Shown here: positions 16,775-24,861 of the stretch, piece after piece | How the letters are laid out: each line of letters starts with the position of its first letter | Position numbering within the stretch: position 1 is the first letter of the stretch | Assembly: GCF_937468385.1 (NCBI RefSeq) | Contig: NZ_CALBWS010000025.1 | Location: 21,467-85,466 of the forward strand | Origin: Neobacillus rhizosphaerae | GTDB taxonomy: Bacteria; Bacillota; Bacilli; Bacillales; Cytobacillaceae | Length of the DNA: 64,000 nucleotides | Reading direction: 5' to 3' | Made by a program: the position numbers and the translations under genes | Notes under the pieces: generated by a model | The model's database searches: none | What the model saw: the letters and a program-made list of their open reading frames with translations, nothing else | What the model was told of the DNA's origin: nothing

Positions 16775-18469
16775 CTACTCCAGAGTTGCTACTCTTAATA
16801 CTTCTTCAGTAGTTGTTAAACCTTGTTTTATTTTTAATAAACCATCATCAATTAAAAAGATGGTTTTATTTTTAGTAGCCATTTCCTTTAGCTTTTGAAA
16901 AGATTCTCCATTCATCATCGCACGGCTCATTTCATCATTGATGACCAATACTTCATGAAGGGCTAGCCTTCCTTTATACCCCGTCATGTTACAAGATGAG
17001 CAGCCTCTCCCCCGGGATATTTTTTCAATTTTCATCCCACGCTTTGCAAAAATTTCTTGCTCTCGTTTTGATGGTTCTTGAATTTCCACACAATCACGGC
17101 ACACTTTCCGGACCAGACGCTGGGCAACAATACCACTTAAAGAGGATGCAAGTAAAAACGGTTCTACTCCCATATCAATCAGCCTTGTAACAGTTCCGAT
17201 TGAATCATTGGTATGAAGCGTGCTTAAAACTAAATGTCCTGTTAATGATGCCCGGATCGCTACTTCTGCCGTTTCTTTGTCACGAATTTCCCCAACCATA
17301 ATTATATTAGGATCTTGGCGAAGGATGGATCTTAATCCCGCAGCAAAGGACATGCCAACATTCGTGTTCACCTGAATTTGGTTAATTCCCTCCAATTGAT
17401 ACTCAACTGGATCCTCAATGGTAATGATATTGACCGCTTCACTATTTAGCTTATTAAGCGCCGCATAAAGAGTCGAGGATTTTCCTGATCCTGTGGGACC
17501 TGTAATGAGAACAATGCCTGTCGGTTTTTCAATCATCTCGTTAAATCTTTTCATATTAAGTGAATTAAATCCCAGTTTGCTTAAATCATTTAATGTTGAA
17601 CCCATATCAAGGAGACGCATGACTATTTTCTCACCGTAAACAGTTGGCAGCGTTGAAACACGGAGATCGACTGGATGAAAATCGAGATTTAATTTTATCC
17701 GTCCATCTTGGGGAATTCGGTGCTCGGTAATATCAAGATTAGACATAATTTTTATTCTTGCTGTCAATACACTTTGCATATGACGAGGCAGAACTCGCTC
17801 ATTCCGTAGTACACCATCAATTCGGTAACGGACAACAACCTTAGTTTCCTGCGGATCAATATGAATATCACTGGCTCTTTGGATAACAGCATTTGATAAA
17901 AGCTGATTCACAAGACGTACAATTGGTGAATCTAGGTCGGTTACATCATCAGCTCGTCCTTTTTCATTTTGTTGAAGTTCATCAAGTAGCTCATCAAAGC
18001 CATCATCAACATCATAGTATTTATTAATAGTGCGAAGAATATCATCTTTAGTGGCAATGGCGGGTTCAATTTGAAATCCGGTCGATAAACGTAAATCGTC
18101 AATCACGATGAAATCCATTGGATTGGCCATGGCTACAAACAGTTTATTGCCCTCTTTTTTTAGCGGAATAATTAAATTCCTTCTCGCTGTTTCTTTGGAA
18201 ATAAGCGAAAAAAGATTCGTTTCAAACGGGTAATGAAAAAGGCTTATGTGTGGGATACCAAGCTGATATTCAAGCACTTCAATTAACTGTTGTTCAGTAA
18301 TATATCCTCGTTCTATTAAAGCCTCACCAAGTTTTTGTTGCCGACTTTTTCCCTCTAAGGTGGACCGAAGCTGCTCAAGGGTAATTAATCCTTCTTCGAT
18401 TAACAAATCACCAAGTCGTTTACGTGCTTGCCTCATTTTTACATCCCTGCTTTTATTTTGGTTGTTCAT
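16775..18469 (-). CDS. pilB: Type IV pilus assembly ATPase PilB
   Basis: Extension motor ATPase of the GspE/PilB family. The 564 aa sequence has an N-terminal MshEN domain (about 10-150, with KRLGDLLIEEGLITLEQL), which binds c-di-GMP in some homologues. The ATPase core follows, with Walker A GPTGSGKSST at about 323-331, Asp box TIEDPVEYQLEG, Walker B DPNIIMVGEIRD and LTGHLVLSTLHTND. A zinc-binding cysteine set (CRDC near 458, CSSC near 489) is complete. The annotated ATG overlaps the upstream gene by 17 bp; ATG at 18436 (MRQARKRLGD) avoids the overlap and fits family N-termini slightly better. Neither has a strong ribosome-binding site. Confidence 0.95.
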   Translation of the reverse strand: MNNQNKSRDVKMRQARKRLGDLLIEEGLITLEQLRSTLEGKSRQQKLGEALIERGYITEQQLIEVLEYQLGIPHISLFHYPFETNLFSLISKETARRNLIIPLKKEGNKLFVAMANPMDFIVIDDLRLSTGFQIEPAIATKDDILRTINKYYDVDDGFDELLDELQQNEKGRADDVTDLDSPIVRLVNQLLSNAVIQRASDIHIDPQETKVVVRYRIDGVLRNERVLPRHMQSVLTARIKIMSNLDITEHRIPQDGRIKLNLDFHPVDLRVSTLPTVYGEKIVMRLLDMGSTLNDLSKLGFNSLNMKRFNEMIEKPTGIVLITGPTGSGKSSTLYAALNKLNSEAVNIITIEDPVEYQLEGINQIQVNTNVGMSFAAGLRSILRQDPNIIMVGEIRDKETAEVAIRASLTGHLVLSTLHTNDSIGTVTRLIDMGVEPFLLASSLSGIVAQRLVRKVCRDCVEIQEPSKREQEIFAKRGMKIEKISRGRGCSSCNMTGYKGRLALHEVLVINDEMSRAMMNGESFQKLKEMATKNKTIFLIDDGLLKIKQGLTTTEEVLRVATLE

Positions 18470-19784
18470 TCAGTTTTCCCCATAGATCGCTATCATTTGA
18501 ATCTTGTTGAGCTGTATCAGAATTGGGTGTCGTTTGATTCCCAATAGAATTAGAAGGATTAGTGGTCTGATTATTATTTTCTGTACCATTCTGATTAGAC
18601 GTACCGGAATTTGTGGTAGTGCCCTGCCCGCTTCCTGCTAAACCATGAACTTCCACTTGATAGGTTGGTGGATAATAATCCTCTGAAATTAATTCACTTT
18701 TAATAAATGTGTTGCCTTGATAGACATCCCGGTATACCTTTACTATTAGACCTTCTGCCCCTTTTGTTTGTACCGTTGTTTTTCCTGGAAGAAGCAGTGG
18801 ACTGTATTGAATAATCGTTTTTGGTTTTAACTTTTGTTCATCTTTTGTCGTAATTTTATAATTGTAAACAAGCTTTTCACCCTTTAAGGTGACCTTTAAG
18901 CTACCGTTATCCAATTGCAGTTCAAGCATATACTTTACCTTATTCGGATTGGCTATAACTAAATCAGCCTTTTTAGTTTGATTCACTTTAGCTTCAAAGC
19001 CCAAATTCGCATAATCTGGAAGAGAACTGCTAATGCTTCTATCTACAATCGAAAAGTTCCAAGGCAAAACGGCCTGATAGATTCCAGTTGCCATCACATT
19101 TAGTGTAGAGGTTTCTTTAATCTTATATTTCTTAGCATATTCTAGCAATGAAAATGTAGATTCTTCTGGAATTTCAATTGATGCATTGTTCTTAATTAGA
19201 GATTGCAAACCTTCAGGTACTTCTATCATATCAATGACTGCTACATTTAAGACAGCATCCTTTTTAATGTGATCAGCTAGTAGGTATTCTTCAAAAAGGT
19301 TAAAGGAATGCGAACCTGCTTCAAAAAGTGACGCTGTTTTATTTATACTGTTCGTTAGCTTATCAAGGTTGATATCATTGATTTTAATCTGCGGGAATAG
19401 CATTTGAACTTGTACTTCTACCTGTGATTTGTCAATTGTAATGAAAGCTGGATTTTTTTGACCATCCTTGATTGAATCCACTGTTTGTTTAGCATCTAAA
19501 TGGAATTGGTTTACATCAAATGGAACAATTTTTTCCCCATATTGTAGCCCAATAGTTGTATCCTTAAGCCAGTCTACATACTTTTCCTCTAAGAGACTAA
19601 TCACTTCAACTTCTGTTTTCCCGGAAACATCTAATGCCCCAATTGCTGTTCCATCAGAAAATTCCCCGTCAGTGTTTGTTAATTTTTCAAATGCCTTCGC
19701 ACCATAATGAGAGAAGCTAAAAATAAATGCTGTACTGAAAAATAAAACAACAAACAACTTAATGATTTGTTGATTTTTGCCCAA
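18453..19784 (-). CDS. VanW-like / G5-domain extracellular protein in pilus operon
   Basis: Secreted or membrane-anchored protein of unknown role. The 443 aa sequence has an N-terminal hydrophobic helix (about 8-28), a PG_binding_4-like region (about 40-190), and a VanW-like segment (about 205-330, with STLNVMATGIYQAVLPWNFS). A G5 domain lies at about 335-390 (VKVYRDVYQGNTFIKSELIS). The C-terminal tail of about 50 residues is rich in Asn, Gln, Thr and Gly. The usual VanW GGGxCQ motif is absent, so the VanW part is divergent. Start is TTG with GGGAGG 8 nt upstream. It lies in the pil operon between the membrane protein gene and pilB. G5 domains bind N-acetylglucosamine or wall polymers in other proteins, so a role in guiding the pilus through the wall is my inference. 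Confidence 0.75.
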   Translation of the reverse strand: MGKNQQIIKLFVVLFFSTAFIFSFSHYGAKAFEKLTNTDGEFSDGTAIGALDVSGKTEVEVISLLEEKYVDWLKDTTIGLQYGEKIVPFDVNQFHLDAKQTVDSIKDGQKNPAFITIDKSQVEVQVQMLFPQIKINDINLDKLTNSINKTASLFEAGSHSFNLFEEYLLADHIKKDAVLNVAVIDMIEVPEGLQSLIKNNASIEIPEESTFSLLEYAKKYKIKETSTLNVMATGIYQAVLPWNFSIVDRSISSSLPDYANLGFEAKVNQTKKADLVIANPNKVKYMLELQLDNGSLKVTLKGEKLVYNYKITTKDEQKLKPKTIIQYSPLLLPGKTTVQTKGAEGLIVKVYRDVYQGNTFIKSELISEDYYPPTYQVEVHGLAGSGQGTTTNSGTSNQNGTENNNQTTNPSNSIGNQTTPNSDTAQQDSNDSDLWGKLNEQPK

Positions 19785-19799
19785 TTCACCTGCCTCCCA

Positions 19800-20561
19800 T
19801 CACATTATTTTTTGCAAGGTTACCTTTTTTTTCGTTTCAGTTTCTTCTTGAACACTGTCTATGTCAACTGCAATTTCTTTTGAAGTATTAAGGAAATCAA
19901 AAGAAGAATCTCCGAACGGCTCAATTCCGTTAGGAAAGTGTTGCACATGCGACTCCATTTCTTCAAACCAATTACCAGTCAGCTTTTCATTCCTATTGGA
20001 AATCTCCTCTTCAAGTAAACTCTCTATGTCGGATAAATAACCAATTTCATTTTCTGACTCCTCTTGCTTCTGTTCAAAAGCTTCACTTACAGAGTTCCGC
20101 TCTAATAGAAATAAAATATCCTCTTTATTTTCGATCAATTTTTCCATAGCAGGCTTTACTATTGGTTGAATAGTATCCGCCATATTTATGACGGGTGCTT
20201 CCACCAAATCTAATTCAGTTAATTCCATCGACTCCTTCATTTTTATCATGTCGATTTTGGAATCTAGAAAGGGATTTGTATTTTGACTAGGGAGTCTTTC
20301 TTCAAATGAGGGATTTTCTTTAAAAATTACAGTGCCACCGCGCTTACCCATAAAATAAGCTGTAAAGAATATGAGTAGAACTAACAATATTACGGTTTCC
20401 CATAATGGGAAAGAGGATATGGCAGCAAGTCCCCCTAAAGCTAACACAAAACTGACCAAAACGATAAAAAATTTTCCTCTTTTAGTGAATCCAAGCGGTA
20501 GAAAAGATATAATCACCATTAGAACAAACATAGAACTAAAGGCCCATATAATAGATTGCAT
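19800..20561 (-). CDS. Hypothetical membrane protein, first gene of pilus operon
   Basis: I do not recognise this family. The 253 aa sequence has three hydrophobic segments in the first 75 residues (about 5-25, 32-50, 54-72). A long hydrophilic acidic region follows, with many Glu and Asp (for example SLLEEEISNRNEKL), predicted to be cytoplasmic and largely helical. No catalytic motif is visible. AAAGGGAG precedes the ATG closely. It leads the operon, 15 bp before the VanW/G5 gene, and a good sigma-A promoter is upstream. By position it may be a pilus assembly or regulatory membrane protein, but this is inference. Confidence 0.7.
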   Translation of the reverse strand: MQSIIWAFSSMFVLMVIISFLPLGFTKRGKFFIVLVSFVLALGGLAAISSFPLWETVILLVLLIFFTAYFMGKRGGTVIFKENPSFEERLPSQNTNPFLDSKIDMIKMKESMELTELDLVEAPVINMADTIQPIVKPAMEKLIENKEDILFLLERNSVSEAFEQKQEESENEIGYLSDIESLLEEEISNRNEKLTGNWFEEMESHVQHFPNGIEPFGDSSFDFLNTSKEIAVDIDSVQEETETKKKVTLQKIM

Positions 20562-20586
20562 CCATTCACTCCCTTTCTCTTTGTCC

Positions 20587-20616
20587 TTTATACTATGAAA
20601 CTACATTTTTTTTCAA
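20587..20616 (-). promoter_or_regulatory. Sigma-A-type promoter of the minus-strand pilus operon
   Basis: Minus strand TTGAAA (20616-20611), 18 bp, TATAAA (20592-20587), 26 bp upstream of the first gene of the operon. Both hexamers match 5 of 6 to consensus. Confidence 0.55.
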
Positions 20617-20676
20617 AGTCTTTTATTTTTTGCTTATTTTTTCAAAAATTAGACAAAATCCGCCTACTAAATATTG

Positions 20677-20682
20677 TATAAT
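20677..20682 (+). promoter_or_regulatory. Possible -10 of the divergent minor-pilin operon
   Basis: Plus-strand TATAAT in the 250 bp divergent intergenic region, 130 bp before the first minor pilin gene. The nearest -35-like hexamer (TAGACA, 20650-20655) is 21 bp away, which is too far for a standard promoter. A regulator may be needed, or the true -35 is weak. Confidence 0.3.
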
Positions 20683-20811
20683 ACTTTTAGCTAGTTTTAA
20701 AGAAGCTAGAAAATATTTATAGGTAATAATTACTAAAATTCATTCTATGAACTTTGAAAACTTTAAACTTAAATAATACCTATTTTCATCCTTGAAGGGA
20801 AAGGATAATTT

Positions 20812-21245
20812 ATGAAATTTTGTCAAAATGAAAAAGGGGTAACTCTCCTTGAAGTTCTTATCTCAATTGTTATTTTATCGATTATCTTTTTATCAGTTAT
20901 GCGTTTTTTTCCACAAATGGGGTTCATGAATAATCAAAACGCAGAAAAGACTCAAGCTATAAATACTGCAAAAGAAATACTCATCGATTGGCAGAATTCC
21001 CCACATGCCAAAGCCTTTCTTGTAGATCCTACTAACGAAAGCCTAGATGATTTGCCTATTAATAAAAGACAGAAGGCGGATATTATTATTTTTATACTGT
21101 GGAGGGGAATTTTGATGTAACTATAAAAATAAAAATAACACCTAGTAAAGAAGCAAAATTTTCTAAAGCACATCTCATCCAAATACAACTATTTAATAAA
21201 AGAAAAAATGTTGTAAGTGAAACATATGGTTACATTTTAAGATAG
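20812..21245 (+). pseudogene. Minor type IV prepilin, frameshifted
   Basis: The first 90 codons encode a prepilin: leader MKFCQNEKG, then VTLLEVLISIVILSIIFLSV with Glu at +5. Frame 1 then runs into a stop at 21118-21120 (102 codons). Reading shifts by one base near 21079-21093, in the run GATATTATTATTTTTAT. The continued frame gives YYFYTVEGNFDVTIKIKIT and so on to ETYGYILR and a TAG at 21245, three bases before the next gene. The continued frame resembles normal pilin beta-strand sequence. Restoring one base would give a protein of about 144 aa. Either a true one-base deletion or a sequencing error in a low-complexity AT run. Confidence 0.8.
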
Positions 21246-21257
21246 GAGATGAGGATA

Positions 21258-21728
21258 TTGATTCGAAATGAACGTGGGTTAACACTTATCGAAGTTCTGG
21301 TTACCTTAGCTATCCTATCTATCATTGGTGTAATTATTTGGAATGTTTTTTTTCAAGGTTATTTATATTCAAAAAATGCTATGTCGAGAAATTCTTTGCA
21401 ACAAGAAGCAAACATAATCATTACCAATTTAAAGAAAATTCATCAAACAAATATAAACTATACTATCAGTTCCTCGAATTGTGATATCACAGTCATTTAT
21501 AAAAAAGACCAACTCACTTCAGCTAAAACACAAATATTTAGTCATTCCCAAATATGCTATGACCTAGAAATTAAGATTGATTCTAGTATTAAAGGTTCAG
21601 GACCGGTAACAATTGAACCAAATAAATCAGATGTCATTTTAAAAGTTAAAACAAGTGATAGAAAAAACAAAAATAATATTGTAAATATCGATACATTTCT
21701 TTATCGGATGAAGGGAGTTGGATATTAA
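21258..21728 (+). CDS. Minor type IV prepilin-like protein
   Basis: Prepilin with a short leader ending NERG, then LTLIEVLVTLAILSIIGVIIW, with Glu at mature position 5. The globular domain has two cysteines (SSNCDIT and SQICYDLE) about 27 residues apart, which may form a disulphide. I chose TTG at 21258 because AGGAG (21244-21248) is 9 nt upstream; the ATG at 21249 directly abuts that AGGAG with no spacing. The choice changes only three residues of the leader. It lies 12 bp after the frameshifted pilin gene, and its TAA overlaps the ATG of the next gene by one base. Confidence 0.85.
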   Translation: MIRNERGLTLIEVLVTLAILSIIGVIIWNVFFQGYLYSKNAMSRNSLQQEANIIITNLKKIHQTNINYTISSSNCDITVIYKKDQLTSAKTQIFSHSQICYDLEIKIDSSIKGSGPVTIEPNKSDVILKVKTSDRKNKNNIVNIDTFLYRMKGVGY

Positions 21729-22879
21729 TGCCTAGTATTAAAAATGAACAAGGATATGCTCTTGTAACCGTATTACTAATAATAGTAGTGTTTATGGTTG
21801 TATTTCTCTCTTTCATGGGACAAGGCTTTACAAGTGTGAAGCAAAATCAGGTGGTAGAGAAGAAATCACTGTCTATTGATACAGCTGAAATGGGGATAAC
21901 CTATTATCAGGTTGCAATTCAAAATCTATTTGAATCTAAACAAACTGATGTTAATGATAAAGTAAAAGCTATTATGACCACCACTCCATCGGCGAACTTT
22001 AAAAGACAGGCAGCAATTACATTGGCAGATGAAATACAAAAAGCTTATCCAATTGGGAGCACACAACCCACAGTTCCAATAGATGATACCAATGCTTCGT
22101 TTACAATAAGTAACCTAATTTCTGTTCCTGACCCTGATACGAATTCTAGTAAAGTTAATATTACCTTTGATATTGTTGGTAAGGAAGATGGGAAAAGTAC
22201 TGGTTCCAAACTTAGTACAAAGATGATAATAAATTTAGACTCTATTATCAATTTGGCCGGCAGTGGATCTTCAAATGGTTATACAATGCCAACCTACAAT
22301 GAAATACCAAAACCTAAAGCTGGATGTAGTATACTAGCTTGCGACGAAGTGTATATTGACGGGAATGGAAGCTTTGGCGGAAACAATCTTTTTAAGAAAT
22401 CTAAACAAACAATCTATACCACAGGTTCATTTACACAAGTGGGAACTGGGAATGAAAACAATAAAAGTAACATCTCCATTCATGCTGAAGGTCCAATTAC
22501 CATCGGAAACAATATGAATAAGGCGTTAAATTTTAAAGTGGAAACGAAAGATAATGCTTATTTCGGGGGGCATTTAGAGATTTATGGAACATCAAAGATT
22601 ATGATTGGGGGAAATGCAACTGTTGATAATAGTTTATCAATTGGGACTTCTTCCAAAATGTGTGTGCGTGGAGATTTAACGGCTAGGAGCATAAGTGTTT
22701 CCAGTAGTAATCCCCCAGGGAAATTAATCGTATATGGAAAAGTAAACGGTAGCACAACATCTCCTTATAGAGTCACTGATACCATCTTTAAGTCAGAGTG
22801 TGGAACCTATGTACCACCCGATTTCCAAATTAACTGGGGAGATAATATTGATACTATGATTAGCAATGTTGATTATTAA
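21728..22879 (+). CDS. PilX/GspK-like pilus tip protein with beta-helix region
   Basis: A large prepilin-like protein of 383 aa. Leader MPSIKNEQG is followed by YALVTVLLIIVVFMVVFLSF. The mature +5 residue is Thr, not Glu, a feature of tip-type pseudopilins such as GspK. Residues 35-185 form a mixed globular region. Residues about 205-345 are rich in Gly, Asn and Ser with a regular short-strand pattern (YIDGNGSFGGNN, IMIGGNATVDNSL), suggesting a bactofilin-like or other parallel beta-helix. Four cysteines lie in the C-terminal half. Start overlaps the upstream stop (TAATG). A strong bidirectional terminator follows. A tip adhesin or tip-initiation role is inference from family features. Confidence 0.75.
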   Translation: MPSIKNEQGYALVTVLLIIVVFMVVFLSFMGQGFTSVKQNQVVEKKSLSIDTAEMGITYYQVAIQNLFESKQTDVNDKVKAIMTTTPSANFKRQAAITLADEIQKAYPIGSTQPTVPIDDTNASFTISNLISVPDPDTNSSKVNITFDIVGKEDGKSTGSKLSTKMIINLDSIINLAGSGSSNGYTMPTYNEIPKPKAGCSILACDEVYIDGNGSFGGNNLFKKSKQTIYTTGSFTQVGTGNENNKSNISIHAEGPITIGNNMNKALNFKVETKDNAYFGGHLEIYGTSKIMIGGNATVDNSLSIGTSSKMCVRGDLTARSISVSSSNPPGKLIVYGKVNGSTTSPYRVTDTIFKSECGTYVPPDFQINWGDNIDTMISNVDY

Positions 22880-22892
22880 TTAAATCACATAA

Positions 22893-22942
22893 AAAGAGGT
22901 GTGCTCGGAGTTGTTTCATCCAACTACGAGCACACCTTTTTT
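22893..22942. terminator. Bidirectional terminator between minor-pilin operon and GGDEF gene
   Basis: Stem AGGTGTGCTCGGAGTTG (22897-22913) pairs with CCAACTACGAGCACACCT (22920-22937) with one mismatch. T6-7 follows on the plus strand, and AAAAA on the other flank gives a T run for the minus strand. It serves both convergent genes. Confidence 0.92.
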
Positions 22943-24653
22943 AACAAGACGAATACTCTGCCACCCGATTCCTCCCAGCCCGTTTCGCCCCCACATAAAG
23001 CGCCCGGTCTGCATGGCGAATTAATGCGAGGGAATCCTCGGCATCCTCAGGTGCTGTTGCTACTCCAATTGAAGCAGTAATTTTAACCTGCTGCTGCTTT
23101 TGATCAATAGACTGACTAAGAATAAATGGCCAGTTCGCGATCGCCTGCCTTATGTGCTCGGCCATTTGATAAGCTTCCTGTTTTGTTGCATCTGGTAATA
23201 GAACAACAAATTCCTCTCCGCCATACCGAGCAACCGTTCCGTGATTTCCAACCAGTTTACTAATTCTGGTTGCAAGTTCACATAGGATTTCATTTCCGCT
23301 TTGATGACCATAAGTGTCATTTACTTCTTTAAAGTGGTCGATATCAAGGATGATCAAAGAAAGCATCTGGCGTTGAAAACTAGTCAATTTTTCAAATTCC
23401 TCGGAAAGTAGATTCTCAAAATAGCGATAATTGTATAATTTCGTTAACGCGCAGTGTTCACTTTGTCTTTTTGTTCGCTCATAATGCTTGGCATTTTCCA
23501 TTGCAACGGCAAAATAGGAACAAAGGATATCGATAATCATATGCTGGAATTTTTCATAGGCCCGCTTCTTCTTTGAAGCCAATAATAATATCCCAATTAC
23601 TTTTTTACTTTTTACGATAGGGACACAAAGAACACTTTCGGCATCACTAGGAATATAACGGTCTGTAATTCCTCGCCATTCCATCTTAGCCGAGAATAGG
23701 TAAGCCTTCCGTTTCGCCCAAACCATGCCTGTGATTCCTTCATTTTTCAACAGTTTAATGTCATTGTCCATTACGGTACCGCTTTCAATCCGGCGAATTA
23801 ATTTAAGTTCTTCACCTGTGACCTCAAAGATATACGCATAATCAACGGACAGCATTTCACTAAGCTTTTGAATAAATAAGTCAATCACGTCATTAACATT
23901 GAGGCGTTCGGCCAATTGATGACCAATTTCTGCCGCCTTTTGCAAATATTCATTTATTTTTTGACTTGAATAGTAAAGATTAAACACGATTGATAAACTA
24001 ACAAACGGGATTCCTACAAACAAGAGGGCCAATAATCCTACCTGATTATATAAAATGTATAAAATTATGCCAATTGGCAATGTGATTAACGTGGTAATCG
24101 TTTCGACAAAGAAATCTTTACCAAAATATGACACTTTGCTTTTATAAATAAAATATATATTAAAAGAAATAATGACTTGATTTAACACATAACTTAAAAC
24201 AGCATATAGGACAGCCAGCAAGAGTGAATGCCTATCGTGGGCCAAGTTTGGTCCAGTCTGACCGCCAAGTAAGTAATAGATCATTCCGCTGACGAAAGAA
24301 ACAATGAAAAACATAATCAAATTTAGCGGCAGACGAAATAATTGACCATTTTTCAGGACCCTTAGTTTTATCAGTAAACTAATAACCGCAGCTTGGGCAA
24401 AGACAATTTCGACAAATAAGCCAAACTTTAAAAAGGTCGCTAATGCAACCCATTGAGTTAAAAAGATAAACATCTCATTGATGACAATTGGCATCGACGC
24501 AACAACTAATGTTAACAGCAAAAAGGCAAAAATATTCATCCAATTGCCGGAGAAGTGTGGAGGACTATAGTGATAGGTAAACCATAAACCTGCTGGAACC
24601 ATCAAAAAGAAAATCAGAAAAATAGTTCTTTGGACTTGCGGTTTTACAACCAT
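22941..24653 (-). CDS. Membrane-bound GAF-GGDEF diguanylate cyclase
   Basis: Probable c-di-GMP synthase. The 570 aa sequence has about seven membrane segments (about 10-220), then a GAF domain (about 250-395, FIQKLSEMLSVDYAYIFEV), then a GGDEF domain (about 405-568). The active-site loop is RYGGEEF, so catalysis is expected. The metal/substrate region LIILDIDHFKEVNDTYGH is intact. I see no RxxD inhibition site five residues before GGEEF. GGGGGAGG lies just upstream of the ATG. It is convergent with the minor pilin operon and faces the PilB-containing pilus locus, so a regulatory link through the PilB MshEN domain is possible but not shown. Confidence 0.9.
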   Translation of the reverse strand: MVVKPQVQRTIFLIFFLMVPAGLWFTYHYSPPHFSGNWMNIFAFLLLTLVVASMPIVINEMFIFLTQWVALATFLKFGLFVEIVFAQAAVISLLIKLRVLKNGQLFRLPLNLIMFFIVSFVSGMIYYLLGGQTGPNLAHDRHSLLLAVLYAVLSYVLNQVIISFNIYFIYKSKVSYFGKDFFVETITTLITLPIGIILYILYNQVGLLALLFVGIPFVSLSIVFNLYYSSQKINEYLQKAAEIGHQLAERLNVNDVIDLFIQKLSEMLSVDYAYIFEVTGEELKLIRRIESGTVMDNDIKLLKNEGITGMVWAKRKAYLFSAKMEWRGITDRYIPSDAESVLCVPIVKSKKVIGILLLASKKKRAYEKFQHMIIDILCSYFAVAMENAKHYERTKRQSEHCALTKLYNYRYFENLLSEEFEKLTSFQRQMLSLIILDIDHFKEVNDTYGHQSGNEILCELATRISKLVGNHGTVARYGGEEFVVLLPDATKQEAYQMAEHIRQAIANWPFILSQSIDQKQQQVKITASIGVATAPEDAEDSLALIRHADRALYVGAKRAGRNRVAEYSSC

Positions 24654-24768
24654 CTGACCCTCCCCCTCTCCGATATATTATTATTAATTCAAGATATAAT
24701 TATTTTATCAAATAATAATAGGCTTGTCATAAAGAATCGACTTATTTTTCGAATTTTTACATAAAGTT

Positions 24769-24816
24769 CAACTAACCATCAGTGGAGCGCCTTTCACAGC
24801 CACTGATGGTTAGTTG
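24769..24816. repeat. Perfect 17-bp inverted repeat between GGDEF gene and folC
   Basis: CAACTAACCATCAGTGG (24769-24785) and its exact complement (24800-24816) flank a 14 nt loop. Neither side has a good T run, so it is not a textbook terminator, although it lies between folC (transcribed toward it) and the GGDEF gene start. It may be a weak terminator of folC or a small palindromic repeat. Confidence 0.6.
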
Positions 24817-24861
24817 TTAAGTAGGCTTTTCAGGTAGTTGGATTCCCATACCTTTACCTTA

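Noticed and set aside
20562..20811. c-di-GMP riboswitch or ComK box in the divergent pilus intergenic region
   Set aside because: No GEMM core and no pair of correctly spaced AAAA-N5-TTTT boxes could be found; only AT-rich DNA and a small imperfect hairpin near 20690-20715.
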